From Aureimonas altamirensis (lineage in GTDB: Bacteria > Pseudomonadota > Alphaproteobacteria > Rhizobiales > Rhizobiaceae), in NCBI RefSeq assembly GCF_001463885.1, contig NZ_BBWQ01000005.1, positions 186,001 to 250,000 on the forward strand: a stretch of DNA of 64,000 bases, given 5' to 3'. Position numbers and translations under genes: made by a program. Below are positions 26,112-33,788 of this stretch, one piece after another. Each line of letters starts with the position of its first letter. The stretch's first letter is position 1. Under the pieces are notes generated by a model, which ran no database searches, was not told where the DNA came from, and saw only the letters and a list, made by a program, of their open reading frames with translations.

Positions 26112-27653
26112 ATGGAAAACGATATCCTCAACAACATCAGATACTATGTGGAACTGGCCCTGCGCCGTCCCCTGGCAGCAATCCTGCCCGCCATCGCAGT
26201 GGTGCTCATCGGCCTCGTGGTCGTGCTGCAATTGCCGCGCACCTATACGTCGGAGGCCATCATCGAGGTTCGCTCCAACCAGGGGCCGAACCCGCTGATC
26301 GCCTCGACCGTCGGCACCGAGCGCCTGCAGTTCATCGAGCAGCGCGTCCTGGCGCGAGACCAGCTCCTGGCCTTCGTCAATCGCCTGAACCTGTATCCCG
26401 ATATCCGCAGCACCATGTCGGACTCGCGCCTGGCAGAGATGGTGCGGCGCGACATATCGATCATCCCGCTGGCGACCGAGGAATCGCAGCAATTCGTGGG
26501 GCGCTCGATCTTCCGTCTGCGGTTCTCCTACGGTGACAGGGAGCTGTCGGCCCAGGGCGCCACGGAGCTTGTGGACATGATCATCCGCGAGAACCGCAAA
26601 AGCCGCACGAACACCGCTGCCGACACATCGCAGTTCCTGGAGCGCGAAGTTGCCGCTCTGTCGAACGGCCTTGCCGAGCGCGACACGGCCTGGCGCAACT
26701 TCCTGGAGCAGAACGGCGACGCGCTGCCCAGCCGGGTCACGGCCCTCGTTGCGGAGTTGAACACCCGCGAGCAGGACCTGGCAGAGGTGAACCGCCAGAT
26801 CGGCACCCTCGACGACGAGATCAGCCTTCTTGAAGCGCAGTACCGCTGGAATGCGCCTCTGGCCGACACGGCCTCCGCCGCCCGCCAGCGCCAACTGGAC
26901 GAGCTGAAGGGCGAGCTGGCCGCAAAGTCCTCCGCCATGTCCGACGCCCATCCGGAAATCCGCAGCCTGCGCTCGCGCATCGAATCCCTCGAGGGGCAGA
27001 TCGCCAGCGCCGCCGCCGCGACCGCCGGCACCGACCCTGCGACCCTGTCGCCGGAACTCGGCCTGATTTCCGAGCGTATCGAACTGTCGAAGCCGCGCCG
27101 CGCGGGGCTGGTGCAGCAGCAGGGCGAACTGACCTCGCGCATCGATTGGCTGAAGGCCACGATCGCCCGTGCGCCGGAAGTGGAATCGCAGATGGCGGCG
27201 CTCGAGCGTGACCGCACGGCCGCCCAGCGCAGCCTGGAAGACATGCGCTCCAAGCTTGACACCGCCCGCGTCGGCCTGCGCCTCGAGGAAGACCAGAACG
27301 TCGATCAGATCCAGGTGGTGGAAGCGCCCGAGGTGCCCCGCTACCCGAGTGCGCCCAGCCGCACCAAGATGATGCTTCTGGTGCTTGCCGCGGCCGGCGC
27401 AGCCGGCGCCGCCTGCCTGTACCTGTCCGACAAGATGGACAAGTCCATCCGCGGTGCCTTCGACCTGCGCCGCTCTCTGGAAGGGCAGTCGCTGGTGGTC
27501 ATTCCCGACATGCATCCGCGGGGCGGCGGGCTGATGCGCCGTATCGGCCTGGTTTCCTCTCTTATGATCTTCGTTGTCGCCGCGGGGCTGGCCACCGGCC
27601 AGCCCGCTTCCCCGCAGCCCCGTGAACCCATCGCGCCCAGCGTCGTTGCCTGA
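26112..27653 (+). CDS. Wzz/GumC-like polysaccharide copolymerase
   Basis: 513 residues from the ATG at 26112, which has GGAG six bases upstream; an ATG at 26100 is possible but has no site. It has a Wzz-type N-terminus with a membrane helix at about 21-41 (LAAILPAIAVVLIGLVVVLQ), a periplasmic region with long coiled coils at about 160-400, and a second helix near 420-437. Unusually, a third hydrophobic helix follows near 477-495 (IGLVSSLMIFVVAAG) and a Pro-rich tail. The protein controls chain length and couples polymerisation to export. It precedes a tyrosine-kinase homologue, as copolymerase genes often do. Confidence 0.85.
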   Translation: MENDILNNIRYYVELALRRPLAAILPAIAVVLIGLVVVLQLPRTYTSEAIIEVRSNQGPNPLIASTVGTERLQFIEQRVLARDQLLAFVNRLNLYPDIRSTMSDSRLAEMVRRDISIIPLATEESQQFVGRSIFRLRFSYGDRELSAQGATELVDMIIRENRKSRTNTAADTSQFLEREVAALSNGLAERDTAWRNFLEQNGDALPSRVTALVAELNTREQDLAEVNRQIGTLDDEISLLEAQYRWNAPLADTASAARQRQLDELKGELAAKSSAMSDAHPEIRSLRSRIESLEGQIASAAAATAGTDPATLSPELGLISERIELSKPRRAGLVQQQGELTSRIDWLKATIARAPEVESQMAALERDRTAAQRSLEDMRSKLDTARVGLRLEEDQNVDQIQVVEAPEVPRYPSAPSRTKMMLLVLAAAGAAGAACLYLSDKMDKSIRGAFDLRRSLEGQSLVVIPDMHPRGGGLMRRIGLVSSLMIFVVAAGLATGQPASPQPREPIAPSVVA

Positions 27654-27664
27654 GGACAATTTCC

Positions 27665-28474
27665 ATGGATCGTGTGACTGAAGCACTTCAGCGGGCGCGC
27701 TCGCTTCCGGCGATGACCCCGGCTCCGCTGCCGCAGGCAAGCGGCCAGCGCGATGCGCGGGCCCACCGTGCCCAGCGTGTCAGCTCTCTTTTCCAGCTTG
27801 ACGGCGGCATCGCCCAGCTCGATGGCGCCAAGGAGGTGCAGCCCCATGCGCCCGCGCCGCACCGGCTGCTTGCAGCCAATGTCATCGCCTTCGACAAGTC
27901 GGAACCGCGGACACGTGCCTACGATGTCCTGCGCAACCATCTTCTGACGCTGATCGCGGCCGACATACCGCAGGTCGTGGCCGTAACTGCGCCGACTCCC
28001 GGATGCGGCGTCACCGTCACCTGCGCCAATCTGGCCTTTTCCATTGCGCGGGCGCGCAAGCAGACCGTCGTGGTGATCGACCTGAAGCCGAAGGCGAAGG
28101 CCGGCGGCCTTGCCGAGGTGCTGAGCCTGCCGCGCGTGAAGCCGGCCGCCGACAGCACCATCGTGGACCGCGTCCGCCGCGTGCGGGCCGGGGGCGCCGT
28201 CGTCAACATGCTGACGCCTCCGGACGATGCCGATATCCCGGCCTTCGTGGACATGGTCAAGCGGGACCTGCGGCCGGACGTCCTGCTTCTGGATACACCG
28301 CCGCTCCTGGTCGGCGACGACGCGGCGCAGATCTTGCCGGTCGCGGACCTCGTGCTTCTGGTGGTCGCGGTGGGGCAGTCCTCTGTCTCCGAGCTGGAGA
28401 CGTGCAAGTCGTTTTTGCCGGCGAGCGCCAAGCTCCAGGTTTTGATGAACAAGGCGCGGCCGCACGGCATGTAA
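27665..28474 (+). CDS. BY-kinase/CpsD-like P-loop protein with degenerate nucleotide site
   Basis: 269 residues, 11 bases after the copolymerase gene. The fold is that of bacterial tyrosine kinases of the CpsD/Wzc C-terminal type: ...EPRTRAYDVLRNHLLTLI, the beta-strand VVAVTAPTPG, then ANLAFSIARARKQTVVVIDL and VLLLDTPPLLVGDDA (Walker B, Asp210). The Walker A loop, however, reads PTPGCGVTVT at 110-119, where PGEGKT/S is expected, so the lysine is a valine and the acid is a cysteine. The Walker A' motif is VVVIDLKPKAK, lacking the usual D-x-D. There is no C-terminal tyrosine cluster. It may bind but not hydrolyse ATP, or serve as a structural partner of the copolymerase. The frame is intact and codon use matches its neighbours, so it is not an ordinary pseudogene. 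Confidence 0.75.
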   Translation: MDRVTEALQRARSLPAMTPAPLPQASGQRDARAHRAQRVSSLFQLDGGIAQLDGAKEVQPHAPAPHRLLAANVIAFDKSEPRTRAYDVLRNHLLTLIAADIPQVVAVTAPTPGCGVTVTCANLAFSIARARKQTVVVIDLKPKAKAGGLAEVLSLPRVKPAADSTIVDRVRRVRAGGAVVNMLTPPDDADIPAFVDMVKRDLRPDVLLLDTPPLLVGDDAAQILPVADLVLLVVAVGQSSVSELETCKSFLPASAKLQVLMNKARPHGM

Positions 28475-28519
28475 GCCGGCGGCCCGAAATGCAACGGCTA
28501 CCGCCAAAGGAGCCATTTC

Positions 28520-29368
28520 ATGTATGAGTCCTATTTCGGATTGCGCGAAAAGCCATTTTCCATTCTTCCGGATCCGCGTTTTCTGTATTTCAGCCGTAAC
28601 CACCAGATGGCATTTTCGATGCTGGAATACGGCATCATCAACCAGGCCGGCTTTACCGTCGTCACCGGGGCCATCGGCTCCGGCAAGACGACGCTTATCC
28701 GCCAGCTTCTGGGCTGTCTCGGGCCGGATGTGCGTACGGGCCTTATCAGCCACACGCCGCGCAACAACAGCCCGATGCTGCAGTGGATCCTGATGGCCTT
28801 CAACCAGCCCTTCGAGGAGGGCTCCTACGCGGGCCTCTACAAGCGCTACTCGGAGTTCGTTACATCCGAATACGAGCGGCACGGCCGCGTCGTGCTGATC
28901 GTCGACGAGGCGCAGAACCTCGATGCGGAACGGCTGGAAGAGCTGCGTATGCTCTCCAACGTCAACACCGACGAGATGATGATGCAGCTTATCCTGGTGG
29001 GACAGCCCGAATTGCGGGCCACCCTTCAGGGGCCGGGCATGGAGCAGTTCGCCCAGCGTGTTTCATCCGACTTCAACCTGCCGGCCTTGCAGGCGACGGA
29101 AGCGATGTTCTACTTCGATCATCGCCTGCGCGTGGCGGGCTGCGAGCGGGAGCTCTTCTCCAACGAGGCGAAGCGCATGATCCACGAGGACTCCAAGGGC
29201 GTGCCGCGCCTGATGAACGTCCTTGCCGACCGCTGCCTCGTCTATGCCTATGCGGAAGAGGCCTCCATGGTAACGCCTCGCATCGTCAACCAGGTCATCG
29301 CCGACCGCGCCCAGCACGGCGTCTTCGGCTCGCGGATCGAGGCGATGCCGGTGGCCGGTACGATCTAG
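28520..29368 (+). CDS. ExeA/GspA-like AAA ATPase (exopolysaccharide/XrtA-type ATPase)
   Basis: 282 residues with AAAGGAG upstream of the ATG. The start MYESYFGLREKPFSILPDPR is the standard opening of this family. Walker A is GAIGSGKTTLIRQLL (about 51-65), Walker B is VLIVDEAQNLDAE and the sensor region is LVGQPELRATL. Homologues occur with secretion systems (ExeA) and with exosortase-linked polysaccharide loci. No exosortase or PEP-CTERM gene is in this window. With the kinase homologue upstream lacking its catalytic lysine, this may be the only active P-loop NTPase of the export operon. It ends the operon and is followed by a very strong hairpin. Confidence 0.85.
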   Translation: MYESYFGLREKPFSILPDPRFLYFSRNHQMAFSMLEYGIINQAGFTVVTGAIGSGKTTLIRQLLGCLGPDVRTGLISHTPRNNSPMLQWILMAFNQPFEEGSYAGLYKRYSEFVTSEYERHGRVVLIVDEAQNLDAERLEELRMLSNVNTDEMMMQLILVGQPELRATLQGPGMEQFAQRVSSDFNLPALQATEAMFYFDHRLRVAGCERELFSNEAKRMIHEDSKGVPRLMNVLADRCLVYAYAEEASMVTPRIVNQVIADRAQHGVFGSRIEAMPVAGTI

Positions 29369-29401
29369 CTACTGGCCTCAAGGCATCCACAGACCCTATC
29401 C

Positions 29402-29440
29402 AACGCAGAAGGGGCGGCCATTGGCCGCCCCTTCTGCGTT
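29402..29440. terminator. 39-base near-perfect palindrome between convergent operons
   Basis: The 19-base arm AACGCAGAAGGGGCGGCCA (29402-29420) is exactly complementary to 29422-29440, with one base between the arms. In RNA it would fold into a very stable GC-rich stem with a small loop. It lies 34 bases after the export operon and about 100 bases before the stop of the minus-strand flippase gene. There is no U-tract on either strand. A bidirectional terminator is most likely. Confidence 0.7.
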
Positions 29441-29538
29441 CGTGTGATCCAATCGCGTGCTGCTTGGCTTGGCTTGATTTTGCGGGGTGGTGCCGCGCGC
29501 CCTGCGCCGGAACCCTCTGGCGCCCGTGCAGCCGGCCC

Positions 29539-30918
29539 TCAGGCCGCCCAGCCCAGCGCCCGGGCTCCGGCCAGCACCAGATAGCCAAGCAGCAGGCCAA
29601 GGCCGACGGCGGGGATGACGACCCCTTCGAAACGCCAGTCGAACAGACGGTGGCGGATCTTGAAGGCATAGGCGATCGGCCAGGACGAGAATTGCGCGGC
29701 GACGATCGCCGCCAGCGCACCTTCGAGGCCGAACAGCGAGTGCCCGACCGGCAGTCCGACCACCAGGACGACGAGGCGGATGGCGTTCGTGCACAGATAG
29801 TAGCCCATCCGCTTGGTGGCCATGTAGCACTGCTCGGTGACGCAGAACTTCATGCCGACGAGGCCGATGGCCAGAAGCGACAGCATGGTGCCGGATTCCG
29901 CGTAGCGCGGATCGTAGAGGATCGAGACGATCAGCGGCGCGGTGACGAAAAGACCGCCGGCACAGATGCCCAGCACCGCATCGGCGCCGGCCTGGAAGGT
30001 GAAGTAGCTTTTGCGGAAAGCTGCGGCATCGGTGCGCGTCAACTCGCTGAGCGCGGGAAAGGCGACTGTGCCGGCCAGCGTGTTGACGGCTGTCTGGAAG
30101 ACGCTGAGCAGAAGCGCGGCAATGGCATAAAGGCCGAGCACATGCGCATCCACGAGGCCGCCGAGGATCAGCCTGTCGCCGGTGGTGAACAGCACGCCGA
30201 TCAGCGACGATACGAAGATCCAGCGTCCGAAACCGAAGATTTCGGTCCAGGACTCCTTGTCCCAGCCGATGCGGTTTGCATGGCCCGGCAGCACCAGATG
30301 GCTGGCCGCCATGCGGATGAAGGCCGCGAACAGCGAGCCCAGCACCAGCGCCCAGATCGACGGCCAGGTATAGGCCAGCGCCAGGGTGACGACGAAACCC
30401 GCCATCTGAGCGCCGAATTCCAGCTCGGTCAGGCGGCGCAGTTGCAGGTTACGCCGCGCTTCGTGGATGCGAGTGGATTCAAGCCCCTGCAGCACGGCGG
30501 CGAAGGTGCCGACCACCAGCACGAACGGCAGTCGCGGATCGACATAGACCGTGTCGGCCGCGAAGACGCCAAGCGGCGCAAGCACCGCGATGACGATCGC
30601 CAGTACGATGGCGAGGCTCCAGATGAACAGGCCACGCGCGATCTGGACGGTCCACGCCGTGTTGAGGAAGGTGGGGTCGCTGCCGCGCTTGTGTACGATG
30701 ACGTTCTGGCCGATGCCGAGATCGGACAGCAGCGCCAGGGCGACGGCCAGCACACCCACGACCGCCATGACGCCGAAGGCTTCCGGCAGCAGCAGCCGGG
30801 TCAGCACCATGTTGCTGACCATGCGCACGCCGAGCGAGGCGCCGAACTGGCCCATGCTCCAGGCTCCGGCGGATGACACCCTGCGGCGGAGCGGACGTTC
30901 CATGGCTTCTGCCGTCAT
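29539..30918 (-). CDS. Polysaccharide flippase, Wzx/WzxC-type (MOP superfamily)
   Basis: 459 residues with roughly 12-14 hydrophobic helices. The N-terminus SSAGAWSMGQFGASLGVRMVSNMVLTRLLLPEAFGVMAVV is cut here only in description; its key marks are the SxGAW and LTRLLxPExFG patterns of oligosaccharide flippases. It moves undecaprenyl-linked repeat units across the inner membrane. It lies nine bases downstream of the polymerase gene on the same strand. Together with that gene and the copolymerase it marks a Wzx/Wzy-dependent pathway. No unusual residues were noted. Confidence 0.88.
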   Translation of the reverse strand: MTAEAMERPLRRRVSSAGAWSMGQFGASLGVRMVSNMVLTRLLLPEAFGVMAVVGVLAVALALLSDLGIGQNVIVHKRGSDPTFLNTAWTVQIARGLFIWSLAIVLAIVIAVLAPLGVFAADTVYVDPRLPFVLVVGTFAAVLQGLESTRIHEARRNLQLRRLTELEFGAQMAGFVVTLALAYTWPSIWALVLGSLFAAFIRMAASHLVLPGHANRIGWDKESWTEIFGFGRWIFVSSLIGVLFTTGDRLILGGLVDAHVLGLYAIAALLLSVFQTAVNTLAGTVAFPALSELTRTDAAAFRKSYFTFQAGADAVLGICAGGLFVTAPLIVSILYDPRYAESGTMLSLLAIGLVGMKFCVTEQCYMATKRMGYYLCTNAIRLVVLVVGLPVGHSLFGLEGALAAIVAAQFSSWPIAYAFKIRHRLFDWRFEGVVIPAVGLGLLLGYLVLAGARALGWAA

Positions 30919-30927
30919 GCTGGTGCC

Positions 30928-32502
30928 TCAAGCGTCATTGGTGCGAGAAAGGGCGGTGGCCGGTGCCGCGGCGCCGCTATGTGCATAGGCGCCCGTACCG
31001 ATGACGCGCATCCCCTGCGAGGCGACCGCCGTTTCACCCATCGTGGCCATGCGCACCATGCCGACACCGAAGCCGGCCATGATCCAGTAGATGAACGGGA
31101 TGTAGGATACGCTGCTGACGGTGGCGATTGTCACCAGTGTCGCGGCCATGATGGCCAGCCACTGGCGTGCGGGCTCCGCCAACGCATTGCGGCGGAACGC
31201 CATCGGCAGGACGGACAGGCCCGTCAGCGCGAAGATGAGAATGAAGATCGCGAGCGTCAGCAGGCCGAATTCGAGGGCAATGGCGACATAGGTGTTCACC
31301 ACGTCGATGATGCCCTGGCCCTGCCGCATCACCAGCATCTCGGGCTCGTTCAGGAATTCGGCCGCGCCGAAGATCGGGTGCCGGCCGATGATGGCCATCG
31401 AATTGTCGATGAGCTGCTGGCGATATTCGACATTGTTGTTTTCCACGGTGCCGACGAAAGGCAGGTAGCGGATGATCTTGTCGCCGAGCGGCGACATCAG
31501 GACGGGGATCAGAGCGAGCCCGCCCAGCATTGTAGCCTGCACGCCGGTCGATACGGCCTTGGGGCGCGCCAGAAGATAGACGACCAGCATGATCGCCGCG
31601 CCCACCCATGGCCCGCGCGACAGGCTGGTGACAAGGCCGATGGCAAAAGCCGCGAAGATACCCATCACCACCATGGTGCGCTTTTCCCGCGTCATCAGGG
31701 ATAGCATGCAGCCCATGGCGATCATGCACATGAAGCCGAAGGCGATCGCCTCGATCGCCGGCCCGGCCGAGCGCAGCATGCCGTCTCGAAACAGGTAGAA
31801 TTGCACCATCTCTGCCCCCCATCCCTGGGCGACGACATTGAAGAGCCGCCACTGACGGATGAACTCGATGACGCCGATGACGGGAAAGGACAGCGTTCCG
31901 AACACGAAGGCCATGTAACCCTTGCGGATATCGCCGACCGTCGTCATGCAACGGCTGAAGACGAAGTAGGGCACGCCGATTTCCAACACGTTGGTGATCA
32001 GGCGGCGGACCGTGTCGGTCACGGTTGCTTCGCTGTGCCGGAACGTCAGCACGGTGATGAGAAAGACGAAGCTGACGACGAGCGTATCGACGATCTTCAG
32101 GCGCGGCGGCACGGCCTGCCGCAGCAGGGCCGGCAAAAGCGGAAGCAGGATGGCGGCCGACAGGATGCGCTGGGGCGTCAGGTCGAGCAGCGTGTTGATG
32201 CCGGCGAAGCCCGGCATGCGGATCACCAGATTGGGCGCGGTGAACATCAGCACGATAAACAGATAGGGCCGTTCTTCGGGCGGCAGCTTGCGCGCCGAGA
32301 CAAGGGCGATGACGAAGAGGCAGGCCCCGTAGGCAAAGAAGTTCCGAACCAGGAAGACCGCCACCGTGGCGGCGACCCAACTGCCGATCCAGACGCGGAT
32401 CGTCTCGCGATCGACGATGCCGGTGGCGATCCGTGCCGCGATGGCGAACATCGCGAGCGTGCCGGCAAGGATGTATGTGACGGCTGAAATGGACTCGCCC
32501 AT
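30928..32502 (-). CDS. O-antigen-ligase/Wzy-like polysaccharide polymerase
   Basis: 524 residues from the ATG at 32502, which has AAGGAG nine bases upstream. About a dozen hydrophobic helices are visible, and the Wzy_C/O-antigen-ligase signature TSLSRGPWVGAAIMLVVYLL lies near 300-320. A large periplasmic-type loop follows (YLPFVGTVENNNVEYRQQLI and NSMAIIGRHPIFGAAEF), typical of the family. It would polymerise flipped repeat units on the periplasmic side. It is followed nine bases later by the flippase gene and is divergent from a GT2 gene. Confidence 0.87.
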   Translation of the reverse strand: MGESISAVTYILAGTLAMFAIAARIATGIVDRETIRVWIGSWVAATVAVFLVRNFFAYGACLFVIALVSARKLPPEERPYLFIVLMFTAPNLVIRMPGFAGINTLLDLTPQRILSAAILLPLLPALLRQAVPPRLKIVDTLVVSFVFLITVLTFRHSEATVTDTVRRLITNVLEIGVPYFVFSRCMTTVGDIRKGYMAFVFGTLSFPVIGVIEFIRQWRLFNVVAQGWGAEMVQFYLFRDGMLRSAGPAIEAIAFGFMCMIAMGCMLSLMTREKRTMVVMGIFAAFAIGLVTSLSRGPWVGAAIMLVVYLLARPKAVSTGVQATMLGGLALIPVLMSPLGDKIIRYLPFVGTVENNNVEYRQQLIDNSMAIIGRHPIFGAAEFLNEPEMLVMRQGQGIIDVVNTYVAIALEFGLLTLAIFILIFALTGLSVLPMAFRRNALAEPARQWLAIMAATLVTIATVSSVSYIPFIYWIMAGFGVGMVRMATMGETAVASQGMRVIGTGAYAHSGAAAPATALSRTNDA

Positions 32503-32807
32503 GGCGGGCCGCTCCTTGATGAAAAGACGCCCGCGCGCGAGCGAATACAAAATTTGTCGTAATGATTGTTAGGCCACCGCCTACCACCACCACAACACGG
32601 TCGATGGGGTATGCCATTCCACCGATGGCAGGATGCCTTCACCCGTTTGGCCAAGTCGCGCAACGGGCTGCCGGTCCGGCATAACGGGGGACAGGGCCCG
32701 CTTTCCGCCCGCTGATCCGTCGCCGCTCCGTGGTGTCCCGGTTCTCGCGGCGGATCTGTCGGGCCTCTGGTTCCTGCAACGGCCGACACCCGGAGAAGGC
32801 GCACCTT
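32503..32807. other. Divergent gap between polymerase and GT2 genes
   Basis: About 305 bases that should hold two outward promoters. A short AT-rich patch lies at 32548-32572. I found no inverted repeat of useful length, no EcfG-type motif and no small gene. Confidence 0.4.
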
Positions 32808-33788
32808 ATGAAGCTCAGCGTCGTCATAGTGAATTACCGTACGCCCGGGCTGGTCCTCGATGCCGTGGCGTCGCTGCTTGACGACGACACGTTGCCGGGC
32901 GGAACGCGCATTCTGGTTGTCGATGGGGCATCCGGCGACGACTCGGTCGCACGTTTTTCTGCGGCCATCGGCGAGCGCGCATGGGCCGACCGGGTAGAGC
33001 TGCTACCCCTTACGGTGAATGGCGGTTTCGCCTTCGCCAACAACCGGGGCATCGAACATCTTCGCGCCAGGGGCCAGCTGTCCGAATACACGCTGATGCT
33101 GAACCCGGACACCTATGTACGGCCGGGTGCCGCGCGTGCCCTCGTGGACTTCATGGACGCCAATCCGCGCGCCGGAATAGCCGGCAGCCGCCTGGAGGAT
33201 CCGGACGGCACGATGCAGTCCTGCGCGTTCCGGTTTCCCAATCCGCTGGGCGAGTTCGAAAGCGAAGTCCGCTTCGGTCCGGCCAGCCGTATCCTGAAAC
33301 GCTTTACCAACGTTCAGCCGACCGGCGATGCGCCGCAGCGCGTCGGCTGGGTCAGCGGCGCCAGCTTCATGGTGCGGCAGGAGATGCTGGCCGAAATCGG
33401 CCTGATGAGCGAAGACTACTTCCTGTACTATGAGGAGGTGGATTTCTGCCTGCGCGCGGCCCGCGCCGGGTGGGAGTGCTGGCACGTGCCGGAAAGCCGC
33501 GTGGTGCATCTTGTCGGCCAATCCACAAACGTAACGCGCCGGACGTCGAAGCCGTCGCGCCGACCGCGCTACTGGTTCGAATCCCGCCGTCATTACTTCA
33601 TGTCCAATCATGGCCGCACCTATGCGGTGCTTGCCGACCTGGCGTGGCTTTCGGGCTTCGGCCTGCGGCGCGTCAGGCGGCCGCTCAGGCGCGGCGGCGA
33701 CGATGTGCCGCCGCATCTGTTCAAGGATTTCCTGCGCCACAGCGCCTTGCGGGCATCGGCCGAAGGCCGGGGAAGCCGTGGAGACTAG
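32808..33788 (+). CDS. Glycosyltransferase, GT2 family (WbbL/rhamnosyltransferase-like)
   Basis: 326 residues from the ATG at 32808. The upstream GGAGA is somewhat distant, but this start places the first beta strand (KLSVVIVNYRTPGLVL) at the N-terminus as expected. Further motifs are VVDGASGDDSV, NGGFAFANNRGIEHL, LNPDTYVRPGA (metal-binding region), WVSGASFMVRQEML and DYFLYYEEVDFCLRA. These are typical of WbbL-type enzymes that add rhamnose or similar sugars to lipid-linked acceptors. It is first in a four-gene plus-strand group ending at 37143; the next gene starts directly after its stop. Confidence 0.9.
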   Translation: MKLSVVIVNYRTPGLVLDAVASLLDDDTLPGGTRILVVDGASGDDSVARFSAAIGERAWADRVELLPLTVNGGFAFANNRGIEHLRARGQLSEYTLMLNPDTYVRPGAARALVDFMDANPRAGIAGSRLEDPDGTMQSCAFRFPNPLGEFESEVRFGPASRILKRFTNVQPTGDAPQRVGWVSGASFMVRQEMLAEIGLMSEDYFLYYEEVDFCLRAARAGWECWHVPESRVVHLVGQSTNVTRRTSKPSRRPRYWFESRRHYFMSNHGRTYAVLADLAWLSGFGLRRVRRPLRRGGDDVPPHLFKDFLRHSALRASAEGRGSRGD

